A stretch of DNA of 46,624 nucleotides, taken from positions 1-46,624 of the forward strand of contig JACQTM010000354.1 of assembly GCA_016210825.1 (NCBI GenBank), in the 5' to 3' direction. This stretch comes from Hyphomicrobiales bacterium. GTDB taxonomy: Bacteria; Pseudomonadota; Alphaproteobacteria; Rhizobiales; Xanthobacteraceae. The position numbers and the translations under genes are program-made. Shown here piece after piece: positions 24,563-33,105 of this stretch; position 1 is the stretch's first letter; the number at the start of each line of letters is the position of its first letter. The notes under the pieces were generated by a model. The model ran no database searches and was not told the DNA's origin. It saw only the letters and a list, made by a program, of their open reading frames with translations.

Positions 24563-25225
24563 TCAACCGGCCATACTGAAAAGCTTACCAAAGAATCCGG
24601 TTCCATTTTGGACAGCCGTCACATGGCGGCGAAGCCAAGCATCAAATCCCAAACTCCGGCCCGCGGAATGCAGCGCAAACAGAAACATCAGCATCGCCAA
24701 AAAGATGTAGGACCACGACCATTCGGCGGGCTCACCGGGAAGATAAATACCGAGCCACAGGTGCAGAACGAAGAACACGGCAAGCACCCCGGCGAGGCGC
24801 ACTCCGAGCCCTAGGATCATCGAGACGGCAAAGGTGAGTTCGGCAAGAAGAACTATTGGGCCGAATAGTTTAATATTGGGAAGTAGAAATCCGGTCACGA
24901 GATCGCGGTGAAATTCGAACGCCGCGCGCGTGCCCATTTGAATGGTCCAGTAAGTTAATCCATCGGACGCCGGCGGCGGCAGCTTCCACAACATTCCCTC
25001 GAACCACATGCAGCCGATTAAAACACGGATGATCCAGGTTGCGAGATGTGCCCCGGTCCGCTGGCTTTCGTCTTCCTGCCAATTGCGCCACGCGATGAAG
25101 ATGCTCGCAACGAGCAGCGCCCAAAAAAGCGCGACCAGCAGATATCGCCAGCCGCCAAGCTGCATGAAGTCGCCGGTCGCGCCGGTGAGGAATTGCCAGA
25201 TATCAGTGAACGGATTCTTCAGCAT
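24563..25225 (-). CDS. DoxX/DoxD-like membrane protein
   Basis: 220-aa protein with about five hydrophobic segments, including WRYLLVALFWALLVASIFIAW, ATWIIRVLIGCMWFEGMLWKLP and FGPIVLLAELTFAVSMILGLGVRLAGVLAVFFVLHLWLGIYLP, the DoxX/DoxD-like layout (related to the small subunit of thiosulfate:quinone oxidoreductase). ATG 25225 has CCGGAGAAG upstream and overlaps the end of the selD-fusion gene by 23 bp, so it is in the selenium operon. A role in quinone-linked electron transfer with the NADH-dehydrogenase-like half of the upstream gene is inference. Confidence 0.72.
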   Translation of the reverse strand: MLKNPFTDIWQFLTGATGDFMQLGGWRYLLVALFWALLVASIFIAWRNWQEDESQRTGAHLATWIIRVLIGCMWFEGMLWKLPPPASDGLTYWTIQMGTRAAFEFHRDLVTGFLLPNIKLFGPIVLLAELTFAVSMILGLGVRLAGVLAVFFVLHLWLGIYLPGEPAEWSWSYIFLAMLMFLFALHSAGRSLGFDAWLRRHVTAVQNGTGFFGKLFSMAG

Positions 25226-27563
25226 GAGACTTCTCCGGCAATGGTTTCTTGCGTCGCTCGCCCTTGCGCGGCCGCTCCAGTACTTCGGCCACCAGCGTTC
25301 CATCTAGATCGATTGCGACCGGTTCGATTGCGGTATTTCGTGGAGACACGAAACCGACAACGGCCGCATTGGGATAACCCCCGGCGCGCAGTGCAACAAC
25401 GCATCGTTCCGCTTCCGCCAACGGAACTGACGCCAGCAATCCGCCGGCCGTCTGCGGGTCGAACAGAAGCGAATAAAGCGGATGCTTGCCCGCCGTGTCG
25501 AGATTCTTGATGGCACGGCGAAGCCGTACATTCTGCGGTTGCAGCGATGAGAAGATTCCGCGCGCAACACTTTCGTGCGCGCCATCGAGAAGGGGGACTC
25601 GGTCGATTGCGAGGGTGACGTCGACGTTCGAAGCACGCACCATTTCGATCAGATGACCGAGAAGTCCAAACCCCGTGATGTCGGTTGCGGCGTGGACGCC
25701 ATGTGAACGCAGGATTTCGGCTGCATTTTTGTTCGAATGGATCATGTGGGCAATCGCGGCCATCACCCAGCGTGCCTTGGCCTTTCCGTGCATATCCGCT
25801 GCGAGCAGTGTTCCTGTCCCAATGGGCTTAGTAATAATGAGTGCGTCGCCGGGCTTGAGCCCGCCCTTGCGCAAGGCGGCGGATCGCGAAACCAATCCAT
25901 TAACGGCGAAGCCGAGCGATAACTCGGCTCCCTCGCTGGTGTGACCGCCGACAAGCGCACAACCGGCCTCGCGCAATATTTCGTTCGCTCCATTCATCAT
26001 CGCCGAGAGATCCGCCTCGACCTTGGCCTCGAGGCCATAAGGCACGGTGGCGATGGCAAGCGCCGATTGTGGTTCGCCACCCATGGCAAAAATGTCGCCA
26101 AGCGAATGGTTCGCGGCGATTTTTCCGAACAGATAGGGATCGTCGACGATGGCACGAAAATAATCGACGGTCTGCAGCGAGAGCCGATCGCCGCCTGTAT
26201 CGACAATGGCGGCATCGTCGGGGGCGTCGAGGCCGACGATCACGTCAGTACGTGGCATAGGCTCAATCGCACCGAGTGCGCGCGACAACACGGTTGCGCC
26301 CACCTTGGCGCCGCAGCCGCCGCAACGCATGGCGATGGCGGAAATCTCCTTGAGCGCCTGCCGATCGGCCAACGGTGATGCCGTTGCTTCCTCTGCCGCC
26401 ATCTCCGGCAAGTCATTGAACTTCCGCATGAAGCGGCGATCGATCCAATCTTTCCAGCGCCAGACCCAGCGGCCGGAAAAAACCAGGCCGTTGCGCGTGC
26501 CGACCGCATAGGGTTCACCGGTCGAAACGAGATAAAGCGCGTCGCGCTGCGGGCGAAAAGTTCGAAGCCGACGGCCCGTCAATGTACGACGGATATTGCC
26601 GGCGAGCACCGGACCGGCGCGCACGGCATAGACGCCGGATTTCGGCAAGGCACGCGGCCCGAATGAAACGGTGTCGCCCGCGGCGAAAATATCATCATGA
26701 CCGACAACACGGAGTGTGTCGTCGACCTTGAGAAATCCACGATCGTCGAGCGGTAAGCCTGTCGCTGCGAGCCAGCGCGCCGGTGCTGCTTGTGTTGTCC
26801 ATAGAATCTCATCGGCTTCGATCGTCGCCCCATTTTCAAGTACGAGCCGGCCGCTTTCTACCCGAACCACCGGCGTGCCAGCCATGACCGCAATGCCTCG
26901 TTCGGCGAGCGTGGCGTGAAAGCGTTTCCGGAATGCCGCCGGAAATGTCGGCAATATGTCGGCTTCTTCGGTGATGAGACAGAAAGACAAACCCGTCGTT
27001 GAGAGGCCGGAACTCGCCAATTCGTGGCGCAGCCGGCGTTCGACCGAGAGCAGCAGTTCGACACCACCGGCGCCGGCTCCCACGAGGGCAATTTGCGCCC
27101 GCCCCTGGCGCGCAAGGACGCGGGCCATGAGCGCCTCAAAGCGGTGAAGAAAACCGTCGATCGGCTTGACGGGGATGGCATGCTCGCTCGCTCCGGGCAC
27201 GGATGCAGTGTTCGGCGTCGAGCCAATATTGAATGACAGTAAATCATATGGCACCGGCGGACGATCGCGGCAGATCAAGCTGCGATTGGCCAAATCGATA
27301 CCGGAAACCTCATCCTGATATAACCTTGCACCGGTGAAACGCGCCAGCGGACCGGTATCGATATGGGCATCGTCGACGCCGTAGAGCCCGGCAATCAATC
27401 CGGGCAACATTCCGGAATAGGGCGTGTGCACCTCACGGCTGATCAAGGTGAAACGCACGCCCGGAATCGGCTCCATGCCGAACCTGCGCAGCACAGCGAC
27501 GTGTGCGTGGCCGGCGCCGACCAGCACCACGTCCTTGATAACCGGCTGAACCGTGCTCTTCAT
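25203..27563 (-). CDS. selD: NADH-dehydrogenase-like / selenophosphate synthase fusion
   Basis: 786-aa bifunctional protein. Residues 1 to about 370 are a FAD/NAD-dependent oxidoreductase of the NDH-2-like class (VVLVGAGHAHVAVLRRFG at residues 12-29, second dinucleotide site ALVGAGAGGVELL, and a DDIFAAGDTV FAD motif). Residues about 405-760 are SelD: catalytic Cys417 and Lys420 in MRCGGCGAK, then GLDAPDDAAIVD, ALVGGHTSEGAELSLGFAVNG and TDITGFGLLGHLIEM. SelD makes selenophosphate from selenide and ATP for selenocysteine and 2-selenouridine. The N-terminal half may deliver reduced selenium. Its ATG overlaps the upstream permease stop as ATGA. Such fusions are known in other bacteria. Confidence 0.9.
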   Translation of the reverse strand: MKSTVQPVIKDVVLVGAGHAHVAVLRRFGMEPIPGVRFTLISREVHTPYSGMLPGLIAGLYGVDDAHIDTGPLARFTGARLYQDEVSGIDLANRSLICRDRPPVPYDLLSFNIGSTPNTASVPGASEHAIPVKPIDGFLHRFEALMARVLARQGRAQIALVGAGAGGVELLLSVERRLRHELASSGLSTTGLSFCLITEEADILPTFPAAFRKRFHATLAERGIAVMAGTPVVRVESGRLVLENGATIEADEILWTTQAAPARWLAATGLPLDDRGFLKVDDTLRVVGHDDIFAAGDTVSFGPRALPKSGVYAVRAGPVLAGNIRRTLTGRRLRTFRPQRDALYLVSTGEPYAVGTRNGLVFSGRWVWRWKDWIDRRFMRKFNDLPEMAAEEATASPLADRQALKEISAIAMRCGGCGAKVGATVLSRALGAIEPMPRTDVIVGLDAPDDAAIVDTGGDRLSLQTVDYFRAIVDDPYLFGKIAANHSLGDIFAMGGEPQSALAIATVPYGLEAKVEADLSAMMNGANEILREAGCALVGGHTSEGAELSLGFAVNGLVSRSAALRKGGLKPGDALIITKPIGTGTLLAADMHGKAKARWVMAAIAHMIHSNKNAAEILRSHGVHAATDITGFGLLGHLIEMVRASNVDVTLAIDRVPLLDGAHESVARGIFSSLQPQNVRLRRAIKNLDTAGKHPLYSLLFDPQTAGGLLASVPLAEAERCVVALRAGGYPNAAVVGFVSPRNTAIEPVAIDLDGTLVAEVLERPRKGERRKKPLPEKSHAEESVH

Positions 27564-29125
27564 GCGGCCTTCTCCGCAGCAAGTGTGCCGCCCAGCCGCG
27601 TTTCGCTCGGCGCCTCGGACAGCCTAGTCGGCATCGTCTCGATTCGAAGTCGCCGCCTCAGACCGCGAGAGAATGCATCGACCGCCATCGATAGCAGCGC
27701 AGTCGCGACAATTAACATCACCGCAACGTCGAGTTTGATCTCGGAGATGGCCGCGTCAACGTAGTAACCAAGCGTCACAACGCCAAGGATACCGAATATC
27801 GCGCTTTCGCGCAGGATGATCTCCCATCGATAGAGAACATAGGCGAGAAACTGACCATAGAGTCGCGGCACCGTCTCGTAGCAATAGAGATTGATCCCTC
27901 GGGGCGCGTCGGGCCGATACTCAAGCGCATCGGCATGGCGACCCATGAGGTAGCCGACGATCGCCCCATTATGCAGTGATAGCGCGATGATGGCCGGGAG
28001 CATCGACGGCCCAAGCAATTGTAGCAGGACGTAGACCAGCATGTATTCCGGCGTTGAGCGCACCACAACCAGCGCCACGCGACCCAATGGCTGACCGATG
28101 CGGCCGGCAAATCGGCGGCAAATGAATGGGAATGCCAACAATGCGATCGCCGCCATCGCCACGAGGGCAATCTGCGAAAGAACGAGCGTTTGAATCACGC
28201 CCGGGACGATCTGCTTTGCAAAAATCGGCCAGAACCATGTGCCGAGATTGGTCATAGTCGCCGCTGCAAAAAGGTCGGCGTCGCGTAGCGGCGTGGGGAC
28301 GATATCGTGAGTGACGAAGCGAATGAGGTTTGTCAGTGTCGACGCGTTGCCCACCGATTCAGGCAGAATGAAAATGCTTGCAACGATGAGTAACGGTACT
28401 GTCGCCGGACGCGCCCACAGCCGTCGCGTCCCTATCAGCACGTAGAAGCAAAAGAGCAGCGCGGCGGCTTCCGCGAAATGCCCCTGCTTGAAAAAGGAAT
28501 CGAGATGAAAACCGATCGTCGGCAAGCCGACAAAGCCGAGGACGAGAGTGGAACGCATGCCGCATTCGAGACGGTAAAGGGTGTACGTCCAGAATTGCGG
28601 TGCCAATTCCGGGATGCGCACAAAGGCAAAGCGCGCGAGAAGCGACGTGCCCGCTGGTAGAACGCGCTCGGCGGAAAGATCCGCCTCCTCGATGATTTCA
28701 GAAAATACCTTGGCGAAAATTCCGGAATAGGGGATGGCAACCGCGAGTATCCCGGTGGTGGATGAAATTCCGGCAATCTGGATAAGTAACAACGCCCAGA
28801 ATAATTCATGCACGGAACGCAGGAATGCGGCGAGCACGCGGATCGCACGTAAGCGCGCGAAAACAAGCGCCATGAGAAACCCGGCCGTTGCGCCGAGGGC
28901 TACGCCAAGGACGGCAAAGGCGACGGTCCATACGACGCTCATTACTTCAATCGAAAAGAAATCCGGCTGCAACAGACCGGCGACCAATCGGCGCATTTCG
29001 GCCCACGGGTTAAGCGCACTCACCGTCAAGTCCGCGACGGCGACTGCTGCAATCGCGGTCAAAAGGAACAGGTTGCTCGTGGACAGATATCCGAGCTTTG
29101 GAAGTCTCAGGCCATATACGGTCAT
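27560..29125 (-). CDS. PhnE-type ABC permease, two permease domains fused
   Basis: 521-aa integral membrane protein containing two successive PhnE-like permease domains (about residues 30-260 and 280-505), with about twelve hydrophobic segments. Each half carries the PhnE-type region around AVAIPYSGIFAKVFSEIIEE in domain 1 and LSLHNGAIVGYLMGRHADALE in domain 2, so one chain may form the full pore. Start at ATG 29125, 7 bp after the ATPase gene; a longer reading from 29197 would overlap that gene. The 3' end overlaps selD by 4 bp, linking transport to selenophosphate synthesis. Confidence 0.82.
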   Translation of the reverse strand: MTVYGLRLPKLGYLSTSNLFLLTAIAAVAVADLTVSALNPWAEMRRLVAGLLQPDFFSIEVMSVVWTVAFAVLGVALGATAGFLMALVFARLRAIRVLAAFLRSVHELFWALLLIQIAGISSTTGILAVAIPYSGIFAKVFSEIIEEADLSAERVLPAGTSLLARFAFVRIPELAPQFWTYTLYRLECGMRSTLVLGFVGLPTIGFHLDSFFKQGHFAEAAALLFCFYVLIGTRRLWARPATVPLLIVASIFILPESVGNASTLTNLIRFVTHDIVPTPLRDADLFAAATMTNLGTWFWPIFAKQIVPGVIQTLVLSQIALVAMAAIALLAFPFICRRFAGRIGQPLGRVALVVVRSTPEYMLVYVLLQLLGPSMLPAIIALSLHNGAIVGYLMGRHADALEYRPDAPRGINLYCYETVPRLYGQFLAYVLYRWEIILRESAIFGILGVVTLGYYVDAAISEIKLDVAVMLIVATALLSMAVDAFSRGLRRRLRIETMPTRLSEAPSETRLGGTLAAEKAA

Positions 29126-29132
29126 CGGCCGA

Positions 29133-29792
29133 CTAACCCCCGTAGTACGGTACGAGGTCGCCGGCGCTGAGCTCGCGCGCGGGATGATCGAGTACAATGC
29201 GTCCGGCTTCGATCACGACAATTCGCCCGACATGAGAAAGCGCAAGCGGGATGTCGTGCATGGCGAGAATCGTCGTTTCATGACGGGCGCACAATGTTCC
29301 GAGGATTTCCCCACCCTGGATGCGATCGAGCGAAGAGACGGGCTCATCGCCAATAACAATTGGCCGGCCGTTATAGAGCGCGCGCGCAACCGACGTGCGC
29401 TGCTGTTGACCACCGGACAGGGCACCGGCCGCGGCGAATAGCTTGTCGCTTAGACCAACGAGATCGAGCACGCCTTCAATCTCGGCAACGTCGCGTCGCG
29501 CAGGCCACGCCAGATTGCGCAGATTGTACCAAGTCGGATGGCGATCCAGGCGGCCCATATAGACATTGTGAAAGACCGACAGCGTCTTCACCAATGCCGC
29601 CGCCTGTGGAATGAGTGCGACGCGTTCGGTCAGCCGTTCGTGAATGAGGCTGAGCAACGTCGACTTCCCGGCGCCAGAACGGCCCATGATGGCGACGCGC
29701 TCGCCGACATGGATCGTGAGATCGATATCATGAAGAACGGCGTGGCCGGCATAGCCGGCCGACGCCTTGGTGAGTTGAAGTAAGACCTGCAC
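29133..29792 (-). CDS. PhnC-type ABC transporter ATP-binding protein
   Basis: 219-aa ATPase with Walker A GRSGAGKST, Q-loop region RVALIPQAAALVKTLSVFHNVYMGRLD, signature LSGGQQQRTSVARAL and Walker B IVIGDEPVSSLD. I prefer GTG 29792 as start because GAAGG lies 5 nt upstream; an in-frame TTG at 29804 overlaps the phnD-like stop but has no ribosome binding site. It powers the fused PhnE-like permease. Confidence 0.85.
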   Translation of the reverse strand: MQVLLQLTKASAGYAGHAVLHDIDLTIHVGERVAIMGRSGAGKSTLLSLIHERLTERVALIPQAAALVKTLSVFHNVYMGRLDRHPTWYNLRNLAWPARRDVAEIEGVLDLVGLSDKLFAAAGALSGGQQQRTSVARALYNGRPIVIGDEPVSSLDRIQGGEILGTLCARHETTILAMHDIPLALSHVGRIVVIEAGRIVLDHPARELSAGDLVPYYGG

Positions 29793-29800
29793 GCTCGCCT

Positions 29801-30670
29801 TCAATTTAGTAGATTCGTGACCTTCGCGACTTCTTCAATCGGCTTGTAGTCGTCGTTCTTGGCCGGGATGAATTTCGTACGTGCGAATTGGTCAAGAATG
29901 GCTTTATCGTCGATTGCAAGCAGCGCGGCTCTGAGTTTTTCTTTGAAGCCAGCGCCGTAGACCTTGTCGACGTCGCCCCGCACCGTCCATTGATAATCCG
30001 GATAGGACGGGGTCTCCCAAATCACAACGACCTGCGAGGCGTCGACCTTGCCGGCTTTATTGTCAAGTTCCCAGACTGAGTAGTCGAGCACGCCGACCTC
30101 GTATGCGCCAGACTGCACGAGCTGAATTGTACGGCTGTGATCGCCTGAAAAACCGACGCGGGAGAACACCTCTTCGGGCGATTTACCGCCGAATTGCTGA
30201 CGCAAATAAAATTCCGGCATCAGCCGCCCCGAGGTCGAGGCGCGCGAACCGAAGGTAAATGACTTGCCGGCGATGGCTTTGGGAAACTCCTTCGATGGTT
30301 TGAGGCCAGTTTTGACATTGGCGATCAAGAAGCTCTTGAAGGCAACGTCTTCAACACCCTGCGCGATAGCCACGGACTCCGGCACCTGCCGTCGCGCCTG
30401 CACACCGGTAAAGCCACCGAACCAGGCCAGTTGGACCTGATTGTTGGTGAAGGCGGTCACCGCGGCCGGATATGTCTTCACCGGGAGATATTTCACCGAT
30501 ACGCCGAGCTTGCCTTCCAGGTACGTGGCAACACGCGTGAAACGCTCGACAAGGCGAGTCTCGTCTTGGTCGGGGATGGCGGTAAAGACAAATACGGGCT
30601 TGTCCTGGGCAAACGCGGAACCGCCCCACAACGGGCCAAGCAGCGCCAATACGCAAAGAATTCGCTTCAT
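29801..30670 (-). CDS. PhnD-like ABC binding protein, putative selenate/selenite binder
   Basis: 289-aa periplasmic binding protein with a signal peptide (MKRILCVLALLGPLWGGSAFA, then QDKPVFVFTAIPDQDE). It has the PhnD pattern LVERFTRVATYLEGKLGVSVKYLPVKTYPAAVTAFTNNQVQLAWFGGFT and FGSRASTSGRLMPEFYL. From memory, the NCBI families include a 'putative selenate ABC transporter' binding protein found with SelD, which this resembles; gene order supports it. No phosphonate-degradation (C-P lyase) genes are present. AGATGGAGGAAAG precedes ATG 30670. It is the first clear gene of the selenium operon, 130 bp behind the methyltransferase gene. Confidence 0.78.
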   Translation of the reverse strand: MKRILCVLALLGPLWGGSAFAQDKPVFVFTAIPDQDETRLVERFTRVATYLEGKLGVSVKYLPVKTYPAAVTAFTNNQVQLAWFGGFTGVQARRQVPESVAIAQGVEDVAFKSFLIANVKTGLKPSKEFPKAIAGKSFTFGSRASTSGRLMPEFYLRQQFGGKSPEEVFSRVGFSGDHSRTIQLVQSGAYEVGVLDYSVWELDNKAGKVDASQVVVIWETPSYPDYQWTVRGDVDKVYGAGFKEKLRAALLAIDDKAILDQFARTKFIPAKNDDYKPIEEVAKVTNLLN

Positions 30671-30800
30671 CGAACTTTCCTCCATCTCTTGGGCAGGATA
30701 CCGATAAAGGTCCCACACAGAATTGGCGGTCAAATAACTAGCAGACCTCATCACCTGTTTGTGAATGTTGGCACTACTTAAGTTGTGGGTTTGGGCGAAT

Positions 30801-31634
30801 TCAGCTCGGTTTTTGAGCAATGGCCGTATGGGCGACCGCGGAGAGCGCAATCTCACCACAGCCGTAATCGCGCTCAATCGCGGTGACAAAGGCATCGAGT
30901 ATAGCGGCGCGGTCGGCACCAAGCGCACCGACCCACGCGGTCATTCCCGGCGCGAAGGCAATACGGTCGGCAATCCATTGCGCCGAGGGCAGCCTCCATT
31001 TCTCCTGCAATACGACGATGTCATCGATCGTAAGCCCCGCCTGCACGAAAAGGTTGCGGAATGTTGGCTCGTCGCGAAATCGCAACTGCGCCGGCATGGA
31101 AGCCGGGGGCGGTTGCGGACCGCGCACCGCCGCGATGGCGGCCATGAGCCGTGAAGCAAGCTCGTAGCGTTCGATCTGCGTCCATGTCACCACTGCCGCG
31201 CGGCCGCCGGGCTTCAAGACGCGGGCAATCTCGCGCATCCCAAGTTCCGCGTCCGGAAACAGAATAACGCCGAAGACCGAAACCGCCGCATCGAAACATG
31301 CGTCGGACAAGGTGAGCGCCATGCCATCCATCACTTCGGCGCGAATACGGTTTGGGGGCTGTAGGCTATTTGCGCGTTGCCGAATCCGCGCGATCATAGC
31401 GTGCGAGGCATCGATGGCGAGCACATCGGCGCCGTTCCTTGCGGCCATCAAGGCAACCCCGCCGCTGCCGGCGCCAATATCAATTAACCGCGCGCCTGCT
31501 TTAAGGTCGAGTTTTTCCAACGCGCAGCGGCCAAACGCATTGGTAAGCGGCTCAAACACGGCCTCATACACGGCAACGTGATCGTTCCAGCGGTTCGGTT
31601 GCTGGTCGGGTTGAGGTTCGGCTGATAATTTCAT
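30801..31634 (-). CDS. Class I SAM-dependent methyltransferase
   Basis: 277-aa methyltransferase of the UbiE/BioC-like superfamily: motif I LIDIGAGSGGVALMAA (residues 44-59), VLAIDASHAMIARIRQRA, motif II-like LSDACFDAAVSVFGVILFPD and the ARVLKPGGRAAVVTW post-motif. The substrate is unknown. It shares strand and a 130-bp gap with the selenium operon and is divergent from the radical SAM gene, so methylation of a selenium species, a peptide or a radical-SAM product are all possible. Start at ATG 31634 has GGATC upstream; a TTG at 31646 is weaker. Confidence 0.78.
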   Translation of the reverse strand: MKLSAEPQPDQQPNRWNDHVAVYEAVFEPLTNAFGRCALEKLDLKAGARLIDIGAGSGGVALMAARNGADVLAIDASHAMIARIRQRANSLQPPNRIRAEVMDGMALTLSDACFDAAVSVFGVILFPDAELGMREIARVLKPGGRAAVVTWTQIERYELASRLMAAIAAVRGPQPPPASMPAQLRFRDEPTFRNLFVQAGLTIDDIVVLQEKWRLPSAQWIADRIAFAPGMTAWVGALGADRAAILDAFVTAIERDYGCGEIALSAVAHTAIAQKPS

Positions 31635-31693
31635 CGGATCCAACAATATATGAACTTCGCCAGCGTTTCAGTCAGCCGAGATATGCCGCAAAA

Positions 31694-32743
31694 ATGACCG
31701 TGACCGAGTCACATTCAAGCGAACGTTCCGCCGAAACCGAGCGGACATTTGCGCTCGGGCTCGGATTGACCAACGAGTGCAACCTTGCGTGTTCGTTCTG
31801 CTACCGCGATCCGACGCGTGTCGATCGCCTTTCACTCGAGCAGATCCGAGCCGTGATGCAGACCCTTCCGGTACGCTCGGTCAATCTCGGGACCGGTGAA
31901 AACGGCATGCATCCGGAGTTTTCACGGCTGCTCGACTATCTGCGCCATGAACCGATCAAATTGACGATCACCTCCAATGGCTATTCGATCGAGGTTCTCG
32001 AAGATGCCCAGGTCAGGGCATTCAAAGACGTGGAATTCTCCCTCGACTATCCCAACGAAGCCGAGCAGGACACGCAGCGCGGTGCTGGAAATTGGCGCCT
32101 CGTTCACGAACAGGCCGCACGATGCCGCTCGCTTGGTATTCCTGTCACCTTTATCGCAGTCATGATGCGCTCGAATTACGACCGGCTCGCGGATATTGCC
32201 GAGGTGGCGAAGACATACGATGCTCCTTTGCGGATCAATGTCTATCAGTCGGTACGCTCCGATACATTTGCGTTGACGTATGATGAGTATTGGCGCGGCT
32301 TTGAGGCACTGTTTGCTCGCACGGACGTGATCGCGATTGGCGAGCCGTTGGTACGGGCAATGGCTGGCTTGCCGCCGCGGCGCGGCGGCTGCGGGGTAGC
32401 AACGGTGCGCGTAACGCCGCGCGCAACCGTACAACCATGCGTTTATTGGCCGGGCGGCGGAGCGCCGCTCGACTTGTTACTCAATCAAGGGGCCAACATT
32501 ACCGGCACCGATTCCTTCACCGCTGTGCGTTCTGTGCCGAAAGCGTGTTCGAGCTGTCATTATCTCAAAACATGCGGCGGCGGCTGCGCGGGCCGGCGGC
32601 GGTTGATCGATGCCCTCGATAGTCCCGATCCGTATTGCCCGATTATTCGCGGTAAGGCTCGGACGCTGCAAATTCGTATGGCCGAGAGCCGCGAACTTCC
32701 AAAGCTTGAAAGCGCGTGTACGACGATCGTCACTGCGCGTTAA
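31694..32743 (+). CDS. Radical SAM protein with SPASM-like C-terminal cysteines
   Basis: 349-aa radical SAM enzyme. CNLACSFC (residues 30-37, CxxxCxxC) binds the SAM 4Fe-4S cluster, GTGENGMHPEF is the substrate/SAM-contact strand region and TITSNGYSIEVLEDAQ follows. The C-terminal region holds further cysteines (GGCGVATVRVTP, VQPCVYWPGG, CSSCHYLKTCGGGC, PYCP), a SPASM/twitch-like auxiliary-cluster pattern like PqqE, NirJ or MftC. The substrate is not recognisable, and no obvious small precursor peptide was found next to it. It is divergent from the methyltransferase by about 60 bp. Confidence 0.8.
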   Translation: MTVTESHSSERSAETERTFALGLGLTNECNLACSFCYRDPTRVDRLSLEQIRAVMQTLPVRSVNLGTGENGMHPEFSRLLDYLRHEPIKLTITSNGYSIEVLEDAQVRAFKDVEFSLDYPNEAEQDTQRGAGNWRLVHEQAARCRSLGIPVTFIAVMMRSNYDRLADIAEVAKTYDAPLRINVYQSVRSDTFALTYDEYWRGFEALFARTDVIAIGEPLVRAMAGLPPRRGGCGVATVRVTPRATVQPCVYWPGGGAPLDLLLNQGANITGTDSFTAVRSVPKACSSCHYLKTCGGGCAGRRRLIDALDSPDPYCPIIRGKARTLQIRMAESRELPKLESACTTIVTAR

Positions 32744-32792
32744 GCGACCTCGGTCGCGATTAAGCCACCCAAGCTACTCGGCATCCGACATA

Positions 32793-32822
32793 TAAGACGT
32801 AGCCAAGTAAGACGTAGCCAAG
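32793..32822. repeat. 15-bp perfect tandem duplication
   Basis: TAAGACGTAGCCAAG occurs twice back to back with no mismatch. It lies 50 bp after the radical SAM stop codon in a noncoding stretch. Confidence 0.85.
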
Positions 32823-32944
32823 ATCGAAAACGCGGCGATGGCGTATGTCATGGTGTTGCCAAGTGTTGGCCCGCCGATCGGCTCGGTTCGTAAACAGCTA
32901 CCTTCTGCACCGCCGCCTAGATCATATGCGATTTATTTATACAA

Positions 32945-32962
32945 TATTTACGTGTGTAAATA
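32945..32962. promoter_or_regulatory. Operator-like inverted repeat upstream of the PAS/XRE gene
   Basis: TATTTAC-GTGT-GTAAATA, with 7-bp perfect arms and a 4-bp spacer, lies in an AT-rich tract about 144 bp before ATG 33106. The arm length and spacing suit a dimeric HTH regulator, so autoregulation by the downstream protein is possible. Confidence 0.4.
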
Positions 32963-33105
32963 AATACATTCTATTTTAAGATGTGTAGGCTTCGCAAGCC
33001 GAATATTGAAATGCCGGCGGGAGCCAACTGTTACAACGATGGCAGAATTCGTGAAATTGCTAAACTCAATAAAGGTCAATCGATTCGGTCTGGGGATTTC
33101 GGGCA

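Larger units (their letters stand above)
32744..33105. other. Gap with a tandem 15-bp repeat and an AT-rich operator-like palindrome
   Basis: 362 bp without a convincing gene. It holds a perfect 15-bp tandem duplication TAAGACGTAGCCAAG (32793-32807 and 32808-32822) and an AT-rich segment (about 32925-32990) containing the inverted repeat TATTTAC-GTGT-GTAAATA at 32945-32962, a plausible operator or promoter element for the PAS regulator downstream. Confidence 0.6.

Noticed and set aside
29133..30670. Phosphonate importer (PhnCDE) as the literal function
   Set aside because: No C-P lyase or phosphonatase gene is present and the permease gene overlaps selD, so selenium is a better-supported cargo.
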